A program made the position numbers and the translations under genes. The notes under the pieces are model-generated. The model was not told the origin of the DNA, did no database searches, and was given only the letters and a program-made list of their open reading frames with translations. A stretch of DNA of 64,000 bases from Psychroflexus lacisalsi (GTDB taxonomy: Bacteria > Bacteroidota > Bacteroidia > Flavobacteriales > Flavobacteriaceae), in NCBI RefSeq assembly GCF_020164495.1, contig NZ_JAIQYZ010000002.1:248001-312000 (forward strand). Direction: 5' to 3'. This document shows positions 36,012 to 46,146 of this stretch, one piece after another. The stretch's first letter is position 1. Each line of letters begins with the position of its first letter.

Positions 36012-37076
36012 ATGTATGATTTTATAATAATAGGTGCTGCACAGGCTGGACTTTCCATGGCTTATGAACTTGAGCAAAAAGGTAAAAACTATATAGTCCT
36101 TGATAAAGAAGACGAGGTAGGAGCTTCTTGGCTTAAGCGGTGGGATTCCTTAACACTATTTACCCCATCGGAATTTAATAATCTGAAGGGCATGGATTTT
36201 CCTAAACCAAAAGGTCACTATCCAAATAAATATGAAGTCGCCAATTACTTCAAAGCTTACGTTGATAAATTTAAAATTCCTATTCACTTCAATACTTTAG
36301 TTACAGAAGTTCAGGACAAAACCGATTATTTCATCATCAAACATGAAGGTGGGTTTTATGAAACGGAGCAAGTCATCATTGCTACTGGTCCCTTTCATAT
36401 CCCATACACTCCCCCGTTTCACAGCAAAATAGATTCATCGATTTTTCAGATTCACAGCGACTATTACAAGAATCCTAGTCAGTTGCAGGAGGGTAAAGCC
36501 ATGGTGGTTGGTGCCGGAGATTCTGGATACCAAATTTTGGACGAAATTTCAGATACCAATCGTGAGGTTTATTTCTCTGGAGAAACCGATGTAAAAACTT
36601 TACCCCAGGAATTTTTAGGAAAGACCTTGTGGTGGTGGTTTACAAAAACTGGCTATCTCAGCTTTGGGAAAGATTCCTGGCTTGGTAAAAAAATAAGTGA
36701 AGCCAAACAACCGGTTATAGGTGTAGATGTAAAGGGTATTCTGAACAAAGAAAATGTTATACCTGTTGGAAAAACGGTAGATGCCAAACAAAAGACAATA
36801 ATCACAGAAGAGGCAAAACTAGCCGACATTAAGAATATTATATGGGCGACAGGGTATCGACCAAAATTTGATTGGATAGAAGGCCTGGAACTCGATAAGA
36901 GCGGCTATCCAGTTCATCACAGAGGCGTAAGTAATGTGGACGGTCTTTATTTTATCGGACTTCCATGGCTTCATACTCGAGCCTCAGCCACTCTCGGCGG
37001 AATAAAAAAAGATGCAGATTATCTGGCTGATTATATCGAGAATAAAACTTCGAGCCAAAAACCTATTTCAGTCTAA
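36012..37076 (+). CDS. flavin-containing monooxygenase-like oxidoreductase
   Basis: This is a FAD/NAD(P)H enzyme of 354 aa. The FAD motif is IIGAAQAGLSMAYEL (residues about 5-19), with an ALA in place of the third glycine as in several FMO-like proteins. WLKRWDSLTLFTPSEF is the FMO-like segment, VVGAGDSGYQI the NADPH-binding loop, and IIWATGYRPKFDWI the late ATG motif. Substrates of this family range from amines and sulfides to ketones and are not predictable here. It ends at a strong terminator. Confidence 0.82.
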   Translation: MYDFIIIGAAQAGLSMAYELEQKGKNYIVLDKEDEVGASWLKRWDSLTLFTPSEFNNLKGMDFPKPKGHYPNKYEVANYFKAYVDKFKIPIHFNTLVTEVQDKTDYFIIKHEGGFYETEQVIIATGPFHIPYTPPFHSKIDSSIFQIHSDYYKNPSQLQEGKAMVVGAGDSGYQILDEISDTNREVYFSGETDVKTLPQEFLGKTLWWWFTKTGYLSFGKDSWLGKKISEAKQPVIGVDVKGILNKENVIPVGKTVDAKQKTIITEEAKLADIKNIIWATGYRPKFDWIEGLELDKSGYPVHHRGVSNVDGLYFIGLPWLHTRASATLGGIKKDADYLADYIENKTSSQKPISV

Positions 37077-37085
37077 AACACAAAA

Positions 37086-37109
37086 AAACCCTCGATACAT
37101 CGAGGGTTT
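37086..37109. terminator. bidirectional intrinsic terminator
   Basis: AAACCCTCGA (37086-37095) and TCGAGGGTTT (37100-37109) form a 10-bp stem with a TACA loop, flanked by A and T tracts on both sides. It can end both the monooxygenase transcript (+) and the sucC transcript (-). Confidence 0.9.
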
Positions 37110-37133
37110 CTATATTCTATAAAGTTGTAAGTG

Positions 37134-38327
37134 TTAAGCTAAAACTTCTTGAACTTTATCTGCAGCTTCTTTAAATTGAACTGCTGTCTTCACGTTAATT
37201 CCTGCTTCTTTGATCAATTCTACCGCTTTTTCAGCATTGGTTCCTTGAAGTCTTACTATGATTGGGACAGTAATCTGATCTCCCATATTTTTGTAAGCTT
37301 CTATGATACCTTCTGCAACACGGTCACATCTTACAATTCCTCCAAAAATGTTGATCAGGATAGCTTCAACCTTTTCATCTTTTAAGATTAATTTAAAAGC
37401 TTGTTCCACACGCTTAGCATCTGCCGTACCACCAACGTCTAGGAAGTTTGCAGGTTCTCCACCAGCAAATTTGATTAAGTCCATTGTAGCCATGGCAAGT
37501 CCAGCACCGTTGACCATACAGCCTACATTTCCGTCAAGGTTGACATAACTCAAGCCAGCATCTCTTGCTTCCACTTCTGTAGGATCTTCTTCACGCGTAT
37601 CGCGCATGCTTTGGTAGTCTTTATGTCTAAATAAAGCTGAATCGTCTAAAGTTACCTTAGCATCGACGGCTAAAATTTTATCGTCGCTTGTTTTTAGAAC
37701 AGGATTGATCTCAAATAAAGAAGAATCTGATCCGTCGTAAGCATTGTAAAGTGCAGTGACAAACTTTGTCATTTCTTTAAAAGCTTTTCCTTCAAGACCA
37801 AAGTTAAACGCAATTTTACGCGCTTGGAAAGGCATTATTCCTGTAGCAGGATCAATTTCTTCCGTAAATATTCTTTCAGGAGTTTTTTCTGCAACACTTT
37901 CGATGTCCACACCCCCTTCTGGAGAATACATAATCATATTCCTTCCAGTTGCTCTGTTTAGCAAAACAGACATGTAATATTCATCTGGTTCATTATCACC
38001 TGGATAGTAAACATCTTCGGTTATAAGAATTTGGTGCACTTCCTTACCCTCTTTACTTGTTTGAGGTGTAACCAAATGCATTCCTAATATTTCGTCTGCA
38101 ATTTGTTCTACTTCCTTAAGGTTTTTAGCAAGTTTGACGCCACCACCTTTACCACGACCACCGGCATGAACCTGGGCTTTGATTACGTGCCATCCAGTTC
38201 CGGTTTCTTCAGTCAATTTTTTTGCAGCTTCAACAGCTTCTTTAGGAGTTTTAGCTAGGATACCTTTTTGGATGCCTACGCCAAAGCTACTTAATATTTC
38301 TTTGCCTTGATATTCATGTAAATTCAT
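37134..38327 (-). CDS. sucC: succinate--CoA ligase, beta subunit
   Basis: This TCA-cycle enzyme subunit couples succinyl-CoA to NDP phosphorylation. It has 397 aa. The N-terminal ATP-grasp opening is NLHEYQGKEILSSFGV, with AKAQVHAGGRGKGGGVKLA-like glycine-rich binding residues (about 50-66). The ligase signature is NVGCMVNGAGLAMATMD, and NIFGGIVRCDRVA lies near the C-terminus. The alpha subunit gene sucD is not adjacent, which I believe is common in Flavobacteriia. It has a good promoter and shared terminator. Confidence 0.97.
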   Translation of the reverse strand: MNLHEYQGKEILSSFGVGIQKGILAKTPKEAVEAAKKLTEETGTGWHVIKAQVHAGGRGKGGGVKLAKNLKEVEQIADEILGMHLVTPQTSKEGKEVHQILITEDVYYPGDNEPDEYYMSVLLNRATGRNMIMYSPEGGVDIESVAEKTPERIFTEEIDPATGIMPFQARKIAFNFGLEGKAFKEMTKFVTALYNAYDGSDSSLFEINPVLKTSDDKILAVDAKVTLDDSALFRHKDYQSMRDTREEDPTEVEARDAGLSYVNLDGNVGCMVNGAGLAMATMDLIKFAGGEPANFLDVGGTADAKRVEQAFKLILKDEKVEAILINIFGGIVRCDRVAEGIIEAYKNMGDQITVPIIVRLQGTNAEKAVELIKEAGINVKTAVQFKEAADKVQEVLA

Positions 38328-38356
38328 AATCAGGTTTTATAGTATAAATTGGTTGA

Positions 38357-38386
38357 CAAAAGTAATAATTAAAAGTTTGGCTACAA
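38357..38386 (-). promoter_or_regulatory. Bacteroidetes promoter for sucC
   Basis: Read on the minus strand, TTG (38386-38384) is followed after 19 nt by TACTTTTG (38364-38357), matching the -33 and -7 elements of Bacteroidetes. The box ends 29 nt before the sucC ATG. Confidence 0.6.
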
Positions 38387-38450
38387 TAATTTAAAAGGGT
38401 TTCTTAGCAACATGACTAAAAGCCTATCTCATACCTAGAATTGACTGTTA

Positions 38451-38675
38451 ATGAATTCTGAATCTCACAAAAAAGCTTTAATCGAACTTGCCAATGCTAA
38501 AATGCACTTTGGTAAATACAAGGGCTATTATCTTTCTGATATTCCAGAATATTATTTAATATGGTTTAAACGAAAGGGATTTCCAGAAAATAAACTTGGT
38601 CAACAAATGCAAGAAGTATTGGAACTGAAAGAGAATGGTTTGGAAGACATCCTGAGAAGGATAAGAAGAAGCTAA
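38451..38675 (+). CDS. DUF3820 small protein
   Basis: This 74-aa cytoplasmic protein matches the DUF3820 pattern: MHFGKYKGYYLSDIPEYYLIWF (residues about 18-39, written as a landmark) followed by a helical EVLELKENGLED tail. GKYKG and PEYYLIW are the conserved core. The family's role is unknown, although related domains occur in exonuclease-associated proteins. It lies between sucC (divergent) and pyrG (same strand). Confidence 0.8.
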   Translation: MNSESHKKALIELANAKMHFGKYKGYYLSDIPEYYLIWFKRKGFPENKLGQQMQEVLELKENGLEDILRRIRRS

Positions 38676-38685
38676 GGATTTTTAA

Positions 38686-40362
<1,677 letters not shown>

Positions 40363-40474
40363 TTGAAACATGATCGTTTCTCTAAATTAACCCACAATAA
40401 CCTCACTTAAATAAAATTAAATGTTGATTTTTGCACGTATTTTGAAAAATCAAGTTTCACAATAGTTATAGTCA

Positions 40475-42421
40475 ATGGAAGAAAAAAAGACGTTTGATAA
40501 GAACTCTATTATAGGATTTACACTAGTTGCACTTATCCTGATCTGGATGATGTATATGAATCCAACCGAAGATATAGTTCCTGAGGAAACTAAAACAGAA
40601 CAAGTTGAATCTACACCCCAAGAAAAACCTTCTCTCGATAAGGTTAAAAACACACCAGAAATCGCCCAAGGATCTAATTCCAGCCTTCAGGACTCCGTAA
40701 AAAACGAGCTTGCGAGGAGAGAATATGGAGCATTTGCTTACTCAGCCATCAAGGATTTCGCCATAGAGGATGCTACTACAAATATTGAAAATGAAGTAAT
40801 TGAACTTGAGGTCAGCAATAAAGGAGGGCAAATTGTTGAAGCCAAAATGAAGCAACATGACACTTATAAAGGCGAACCTATTTTCTTAATTAAAGATGGT
40901 AATGCCAGTTTTAATATTTCCTTTGAAGCCAGTGATGGCAGAACTTACAATACCAGAGATCTTTATTTTGAACCAAGCCTAAGTTCAGAAAATGGAAACC
41001 AAACTTTAAGCATGAAAGCTAAAGTTTCTGAAGTTGAATTTCTTGAGTTCTTTTATGAGTTAAAGCCTGACGACTATATGATGAATTTCAGGATTCGTTC
41101 TCAGGGCTTAAGTAATATCATTTCTTCAGAAACAGCTGATCTAAAGTGGGAAGTAAAAGCGCTGCGGAAGGCCAAAAGTATTTCTTATGAAAATAGATAC
41201 ACTGAAATCGTTTATCTATACGAAAACGACAAAGATGATTATACAGGGCAAGGTGACGAAGCAGTTGAGGAAGATGAGCAAATAGAATGGGTAGCCTTTA
41301 AACAACACTTTTTTACTTCAGTCTTACTTACAGATACTCCTTTTTCTAGTGGAAAAATGACGTCAAGAAATTTGGTTCAGGATGAACAAGTAGATACGTT
41401 ATACACCAAGAATTTTCTTGCAGAAGTCCCATTAAAATTAAATAATGGTGAATTTTCAGAAAGTATGAATTGGTATCATGGACCTTCTGATTTCAAAATT
41501 TTAAGCGATTACGAGAGGAGTTTAGATGAAATAGTGCCACTCGGCTGGGGACTTTTTGGGTGGATAAACAGGTATATTTTTATACCCTTCTTTACATTTT
41601 TAAGCAGTTCGCTGCCAAGTTATGGATTAGCAATTATTGTCATGACTATTGTTGTGAGAATTGTGCTCTCTCCTATTACGTATAAATCCTATTTATCTCA
41701 GGCCAAAATGAAGGTTTTGAAGCCAGAGATCAATGAGATCAATGAGAAGTACAAAGACAATGCGATGAAAAAGCAGCAGGAAACTATGAAGCTGTACAGT
41801 AAAACAGGTGTAAGTCCGCTGGCAGGCTGTATTCCAGCACTTCTACAGATCCCTGTGTTTTATGCGCTTTTCCAATTCTTCCCGAGTGCTTTCGATTTAA
41901 GACAGAAAGGATTTTTATGGGCAGACGATTTATCGAGTTATGATGTTATATTTGAATGGGACACGTATATTCCACTAGTGTCATGGGCATATGGAAACCA
42001 CGTGAGTTTGTTCCCAATTCTTGCTTCGGTAGCGATATTCTTTTATACTCAAATGACTGCTGGACAAAACATGCAGCAAAGCTCACAACCAGGAATGCCA
42101 AACATGAAAGTAATCATGTATTTTGCTCCTTTCGTCATGCTTATTTTCTTCAATAATTACGCAAGTGGATTATCGCTATATTATTTCATATCTAATTTAA
42201 TTACAATTGGTATCATGCTTGTCATTAAGCACGTGATCATAGATGATAAAAAGATTCTGGCGAAGATTGAGGAGAAAAAGAAAAAACCTAAGAAGAAGAA
42301 AGGTAAGCTGGGCAGAAAGTTTCAAGAAATTATGGAACAAGCAGCAGAGCAACAGAAAAAGAAACAAAATGAGAAAGAAGATAATAGTAAAGGCGGCAAC
42401 AAAAAAATTGATAAGAAATAA
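40475..42421 (+). CDS. yidC: membrane protein insertase YidC
   Basis: It inserts and folds inner-membrane proteins with or without SecYEG. It has 648 aa in the gram-negative form. An N-terminal anchor spans about residues 14-26 (IGFTLVALILIWMMYMNP). The large periplasmic domain covers about 100-350. The conserved 60KD_IMP core has five helices from about 370 (WGLFGWINRYIFIPFF) through LAGCIPALLQIPVFYALFQF to FAPFVMLIFFNNYASGLSLYY. A lysine-rich tail (about 590-648) probably binds ribosomes. It ends at a strong terminator. Confidence 0.97.
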   Translation: MEEKKTFDKNSIIGFTLVALILIWMMYMNPTEDIVPEETKTEQVESTPQEKPSLDKVKNTPEIAQGSNSSLQDSVKNELARREYGAFAYSAIKDFAIEDATTNIENEVIELEVSNKGGQIVEAKMKQHDTYKGEPIFLIKDGNASFNISFEASDGRTYNTRDLYFEPSLSSENGNQTLSMKAKVSEVEFLEFFYELKPDDYMMNFRIRSQGLSNIISSETADLKWEVKALRKAKSISYENRYTEIVYLYENDKDDYTGQGDEAVEEDEQIEWVAFKQHFFTSVLLTDTPFSSGKMTSRNLVQDEQVDTLYTKNFLAEVPLKLNNGEFSESMNWYHGPSDFKILSDYERSLDEIVPLGWGLFGWINRYIFIPFFTFLSSSLPSYGLAIIVMTIVVRIVLSPITYKSYLSQAKMKVLKPEINEINEKYKDNAMKKQQETMKLYSKTGVSPLAGCIPALLQIPVFYALFQFFPSAFDLRQKGFLWADDLSSYDVIFEWDTYIPLVSWAYGNHVSLFPILASVAIFFYTQMTAGQNMQQSSQPGMPNMKVIMYFAPFVMLIFFNNYASGLSLYYFISNLITIGIMLVIKHVIIDDKKILAKIEEKKKKPKKKKGKLGRKFQEIMEQAAEQQKKKQNEKEDNSKGGNKKIDKK

Positions 42422-42441
42422 TTAGTCGATTTTACAGAATT

Positions 42442-42472
42442 AAAAAAGGAGTCCAAATTGGACTCCTTTTTT
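42442..42472 (+). terminator. intrinsic terminator after yidC
   Basis: AAAAAAGGAGTCC (42442-42454) and GGACTCCTTTTTT (42460-42472) form a 13-bp stem with an AAATT loop and a run of T. The near symmetry means it could also act on minus-strand transcripts from the fasciclin gene. Confidence 0.9.
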
Positions 42473-42499
42473 GTTGGTGCTAATTAATTATTTTTATTC

Positions 42500-42761
42500 T
42501 CAAATTGTAATGTCACCTCTCATACCGCTATGTATAGTGCAAATGTAATCTGCAATTTCTGCAGTTAATTCTGCAGTGAGTGTAAAATCAAACTGTGAAC
42601 TATTGGTTATAAAATTGACATCAGCATCATTTTCAAAAGAACCGTCGATATTTTGGCTGAGCAAAGCATCGCCATTAGCATCTCTTAATTCAAAAGGGTG
42701 AGCGCTTGCTCCTATTACAGATAATGTATAACGAGTACCGACTGTTAAATTCCACGTGCTA
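42500..42761 (-). pseudogene. detached cupredoxin-like C-terminus of the fasciclin gene
   Basis: This frame has no start codon and begins inside the 3' end of the fasciclin ORF. If one A is added to the A4 run at 42762-42765 (minus strand), the fasciclin frame reads on as NSTWNLTVGTRYTL through to a stop at 42500. The added part contains AHPFELRD and YICTIHSGMRGDITI. The latter has the C-x2-H-x2-M pattern of type-1 copper sites, with the first His in AHPFEL. The full protein would be about 442 aa. The tail is coding-like with no internal stop. Confidence 0.75.
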
Positions 42762-43827
42762 TTTTAGTGTCTAAAGGAGTTACATCCTCCCCACCAGTAA
42801 TTTGACTTACAAAATAAGCAGAAGCTCCACTATTTTCAACCGTCATTGCAACTGTATTCCCTTCCATAGGAGGCTCAATACCTAAGTTTGGAGAGACCAC
42901 CATGTTGACAGCGTGAATAACACCATTACCAGCTTGAACATCGGTCACTATAATTTCAATTTCTCGACCATCCTGATCGGTGATGGTGGTTCCGTTAAGC
43001 TCAAAAGTTTCGCCCAAAGTTGTAACTGCTCCTGTCGGAAGATTGGAAGATGTAATGTTAGCTTCACCTATCACATGGGTATTTAAAACTGAAGTTAGAG
43101 TTGTTCCATCAATTTCTGCTAAGCTGTCAAAACCAAGCTCAGCAAGTAAACCTGTGAATGCATCGTTGGTTGGAGCGAACACTGTAAAAGGTGCAGGATT
43201 TTCATACGAACTTAATATACCAACGAAATCGGGTTGATCATCTCTTGTCAATGCCTGGACTAAAGTTTCAAAAGTTGGATCGGCTGTTGCAAAAGTAGTC
43301 ACATCTGGAATTGTAATAAACTCGTTTACAATGTGCACAACACCATTGGATGCAATGTTATCGGCTCCAGTGACTGTCGAAGTTCCGTTTAAAGTAATAT
43401 CGGATCCAACATTGACATAAAGACTTAGGTTGTTTTCCTCACCTGAAACCTGTTCGGTTGCTAAAGTATTTAGGTAAGTTGTTGATAATTCAGAAGATTC
43501 TGCAGAACCTTCTAAAACATGGTTCAAAAGGATATTGGTGACTTGTTCACTCGTAAGACCTGAGGTGTCAACAGCCTCAAAGGCATTGTCAGTAGGTGCA
43601 AAAATCGTAAAAGTACCTTCATTGAGCACTTGCTCTAAACCATTAGAAACCAGTAAATCCTCCAAAATCGTGTGATCCAGACTATTTGCGATAATTTCAA
43701 AAGTAGTTGGATTATTGTTGATCGGCTCACCAGCACCGTAACCGTCTTCATCGCTACTACAAGAACTTACGCCAATAATTAATGACACCATTAGAACTAA
43801 ATTTTTTACTCCATTTTTCATTTTCAT
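42745..43827 (-). CDS. fasciclin-domain lipoprotein, frameshifted near its end
   Basis: This is a secreted or surface lipoprotein with a signal ending in the lipobox GVSSC (cysteine about residue 22 from the chosen ATG at 43827; a TTG at 43851 would extend it). Two FAS1 domains follow. The first covers about 45-180 (TIFAPTDNAFEAVD, LLNHVLEG, GVVHIVNEFITIPD) and the second about 185-320 (TVFAPTNDAFTGLL, LNTHVIGEA, GVIHAVNMVVSPN). The ORF then ends abruptly after TPLDTKIARGI. This end is produced by a 1-nt shift in an A4 run that cuts off a copper-site domain. FAS1 proteins usually mediate adhesion. Confidence 0.85.
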   Translation of the reverse strand: MKMKNGVKNLVLMVSLIIGVSSCSSDEDGYGAGEPINNNPTTFEIIANSLDHTILEDLLVSNGLEQVLNEGTFTIFAPTDNAFEAVDTSGLTSEQVTNILLNHVLEGSAESSELSTTYLNTLATEQVSGEENNLSLYVNVGSDITLNGTSTVTGADNIASNGVVHIVNEFITIPDVTTFATADPTFETLVQALTRDDQPDFVGILSSYENPAPFTVFAPTNDAFTGLLAELGFDSLAEIDGTTLTSVLNTHVIGEANITSSNLPTGAVTTLGETFELNGTTITDQDGREIEIIVTDVQAGNGVIHAVNMVVSPNLGIEPPMEGNTVAMTVENSGASAYFVSQITGGEDVTPLDTKIARGI

Positions 43828-43953
43828 AAAATTTATTTTAAAATATAACAACTCCCCTATTCACCTTTGTTTAAATATGTTAAAGATTATTAAACAAAAT
43901 AGAAATGCTCATCATGACAACTCTACTTTAATCAAACTCTATCCAAGTTTTCG

Positions 43954-43961
43954 TATTTTTG
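43954..43961 (+). promoter_or_regulatory. Bacteroidetes -7 box for mnmA
   Basis: TATTTTTG matches TAnnTTTG. It overlaps the TTG at 43959 that opens the longer frame, so the ATG at 43980 is the likely start. Confidence 0.55.
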
Positions 43962-43979
43962 TATTTCAATATTACAAAA

Positions 43980-45173
43980 ATGAAAAGAGTTGTTGTAGGA
44001 CTAAGTGGTGGTGTGGATTCTAGTGTGACTGCCTATTTATGCAAGGAACAGGGATATGAAGTGATAGGCCTTTTTATGAAGAACTGGCACGATGACTCTG
44101 TTACCATAAGCGATGAATGTCCTTGGCTGGAAGATAGTAATGATGCTATGTTAGTAGCAGAAAAATTGGGTATACCTTTCCAAACGGTTGATCTGAGCAA
44201 GCAATATAAAGAACGTATTGTAGATTACATGTTTGCTGAATATGAAAAAGGCAGAACCCCAAACCCGGATGTACTTTGCAATAGAGAAATCAAGTTTGAT
44301 GTCTTTATGGATATTGCTACTTCACTAGGTGCTGACTACGTGGCAACAGGTCATTACTGCAGAAAAGACAGTATTGAAAAGGACGGTAAAACTATATACA
44401 GATTGTTAGCGGGTAAGGACCAAAACAAAGATCAATCTTATTTTTTATGTCAGGTTTCTCAACAACAATTGGAAAAAACTCTTTTCCCTGTTGGTGAGCT
44501 TCAAAAATCTGAAGTGAGACAAATTGCAAAAGAACAGGATTTGATTACTGCCGACAAAAAGGATTCGCAGGGACTTTGTTTTATAGGTAAAGTAAAGCTT
44601 CCAGATTTTCTTCAGCAAAAACTCCAGCCCAAAAAGGGTCGAGTTATTGAAATTGATTCCTCACATGAAATTTTCTCAAATATTGGTGAAGTAAAGGCAA
44701 ATTCAGAATTGATAACTCAGCTGAAAAAAGATAGTAAAAAACTGGATTTAAAACCAGAATTCGGGAAAGTTCTTGGCTCTCATGATGGTGCACATTTTTT
44801 CACCAAAGGACAAAGAAAAGGACTGGCCATCGGCGGAACTAAAGAGCCTCTTTTTGTCATTGACACAGATGTTGAAAACAACATTTTATATACTGGTCAA
44901 GGGAAAAATCATCCCGGACTTCATAAAAAAGGCCTGTGGGTTGACAATTCTGAAGTGCATTGGATACGACCTGACCTGAGCTTAAGTGAAGGGGAAACTA
45001 TGGATGTGAAAGCTAGAATACGATACAGACAGACCTTAGAAAAAGCTAAACTATACCAAATGGCAAATGAACTTTATGTCATTTTCGAAAATGAACAAAC
45101 AGCCATTTCCGAAGGTCAATTTGTAGCCTGGTATCAGGAAGATGAACTCATCGGTTCAGGTGTAATCGCATAA
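43980..45173 (+). CDS. mnmA: tRNA-specific 2-thiouridylase MnmA
   Basis: It thiolates U34 of the Lys, Glu and Gln tRNAs. From the ATG it has 397 aa. The PP-loop [12 protein letters not shown] is at about residues 5-16. The catalytic cysteine is in [12 protein letters not shown] (near 102), the second cysteine in SQGLCFIGK (near 200), and the DQSYFL segment lies between. A longer, TTG-started frame is excluded by the overlapping promoter box. It is followed after a short gap by a flavin oxidoreductase gene. Confidence 0.96.
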   Translation: MKRVVVGLSGGVDSSVTAYLCKEQGYEVIGLFMKNWHDDSVTISDECPWLEDSNDAMLVAEKLGIPFQTVDLSKQYKERIVDYMFAEYEKGRTPNPDVLCNREIKFDVFMDIATSLGADYVATGHYCRKDSIEKDGKTIYRLLAGKDQNKDQSYFLCQVSQQQLEKTLFPVGELQKSEVRQIAKEQDLITADKKDSQGLCFIGKVKLPDFLQQKLQPKKGRVIEIDSSHEIFSNIGEVKANSELITQLKKDSKKLDLKPEFGKVLGSHDGAHFFTKGQRKGLAIGGTKEPLFVIDTDVENNILYTGQGKNHPGLHKKGLWVDNSEVHWIRPDLSLSEGETMDVKARIRYRQTLEKAKLYQMANELYVIFENEQTAISEGQFVAWYQEDELIGSGVIA

Positions 45174-45182
45174 TAATATTTG

Positions 45183-46133
45183 ATGAAAACAAACAGAATT
45201 ACAGAGTTATTCGGTATAAAATATCCTATCATCCAGGCAGGAATGATTTGGGCTAGCGGATGGAAACTAGCAAGTGAAGTTAGCGAAGCCGGCGGGCTTG
45301 GTATTATTGGTGCTGGTTCTATGTATCCAGATGTTTTACGTGAGCACATTCAAAAATGCAAAAAAACAACTTCAAAACCATTTGCAGTAAATGTTCCTAT
45401 GCTCTATCCAGATTTGGATAAAATCATGGAAATCATCATTGAGGAAAAAGTACCGATTGTGTTTACCTCTGCTGGAAATCCCAAAACCTGGACACCTCAT
45501 CTCAAATCCCACGATATAAAAGTGGTTCATGTGGTAAGTAGTGTAAAATTTGCTTTGAAATCTCAGGAAGCTGGAGTAGATGCAATTGTTGCGGAAGGAT
45601 TTGAAGCTGGTGGACACAACGGTCGCGAAGAAACTACCACATTCACACTTATCCCGATGGTCAAGAAGGAGCTGTCCATCCCTCTTATAGCTGCTGGCGG
45701 CATTGCCTCGGGTTCTGGAATTCTTGCCGCTATGATTCTTGGAGCAGATGCTGCACAGATAGGGACTCGTTTTGTGGCTTGTGAAGAGGCTTCCTCGCAT
45801 ATAAATTTTAAGAAAGAAGTCATCAAAGCTCAGGAAGGTGATACCAGACTTACTTTGAAGGAGTTGGCTCCAGTACGGATGCTGAAAAACAAATTCTACC
45901 AAGACATTGAAAAATTGTACTCCACTTCACCTACTAAAGGAGATCTTCAGGATTTGCTGGGTAGAGCAAGAGCCAAAAAAGGAATGTTTGAAGGCGACCT
46001 TGAAGAAGGCGAATTAGAAATAGGTCAGATCTCTGGATTGATAAATGAAATCCTACCCGCTAAAAAAATTGTAGAGAATCTTATTGCTGAATTTGAAGCT
46101 GCAAAAATTGAAGCCTGTGCCATTGAATTTTAA
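45183..46133 (+). CDS. nitronate monooxygenase / FabK-like flavin oxidoreductase
   Basis: This FMN-dependent TIM-barrel protein has 316 aa. The N-terminal motif is PIIQAGMIWASGWKLASEVSEAGGLG (shown in part: PIIQAGMIWASG). The central EGFEAGGHNGR carries the conserved His, and GGIASGSGILAAMILGADAAQIGTRF forms the phosphate-binding end. These fit the nitronate monooxygenase family, which also includes enoyl reductase FabK, so the substrate is uncertain. The ATG at 45183 is preceded by an in-frame TTG. It lies 9 nt after mnmA. Confidence 0.85.
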   Translation: MKTNRITELFGIKYPIIQAGMIWASGWKLASEVSEAGGLGIIGAGSMYPDVLREHIQKCKKTTSKPFAVNVPMLYPDLDKIMEIIIEEKVPIVFTSAGNPKTWTPHLKSHDIKVVHVVSSVKFALKSQEAGVDAIVAEGFEAGGHNGREETTTFTLIPMVKKELSIPLIAAGGIASGSGILAAMILGADAAQIGTRFVACEEASSHINFKKEVIKAQEGDTRLTLKELAPVRMLKNKFYQDIEKLYSTSPTKGDLQDLLGRARAKKGMFEGDLEEGELEIGQISGLINEILPAKKIVENLIAEFEAAKIEACAIEF

Positions 46134-46146
46134 ATCTATTCAAGGC

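Noticed and set aside
37149..37385. Long antisense frames such as those inside sucC and other genes
   Set aside because: They lie opposite well-identified genes, have no family signature and mirror the coding frame of the real gene.
37134..38327. sucC without sucD as a broken pathway
   Set aside because: The two subunit genes are often separated in Flavobacteriia, and sucC is intact.
42755..42770. Programmed -1 frameshift in the fasciclin gene
   Set aside because: The site has only four A with ACT before it, and the slipped tRNA would not re-pair well. No X XXY YYZ heptamer or downstream structure is evident. Mutation or sequence error is more likely.
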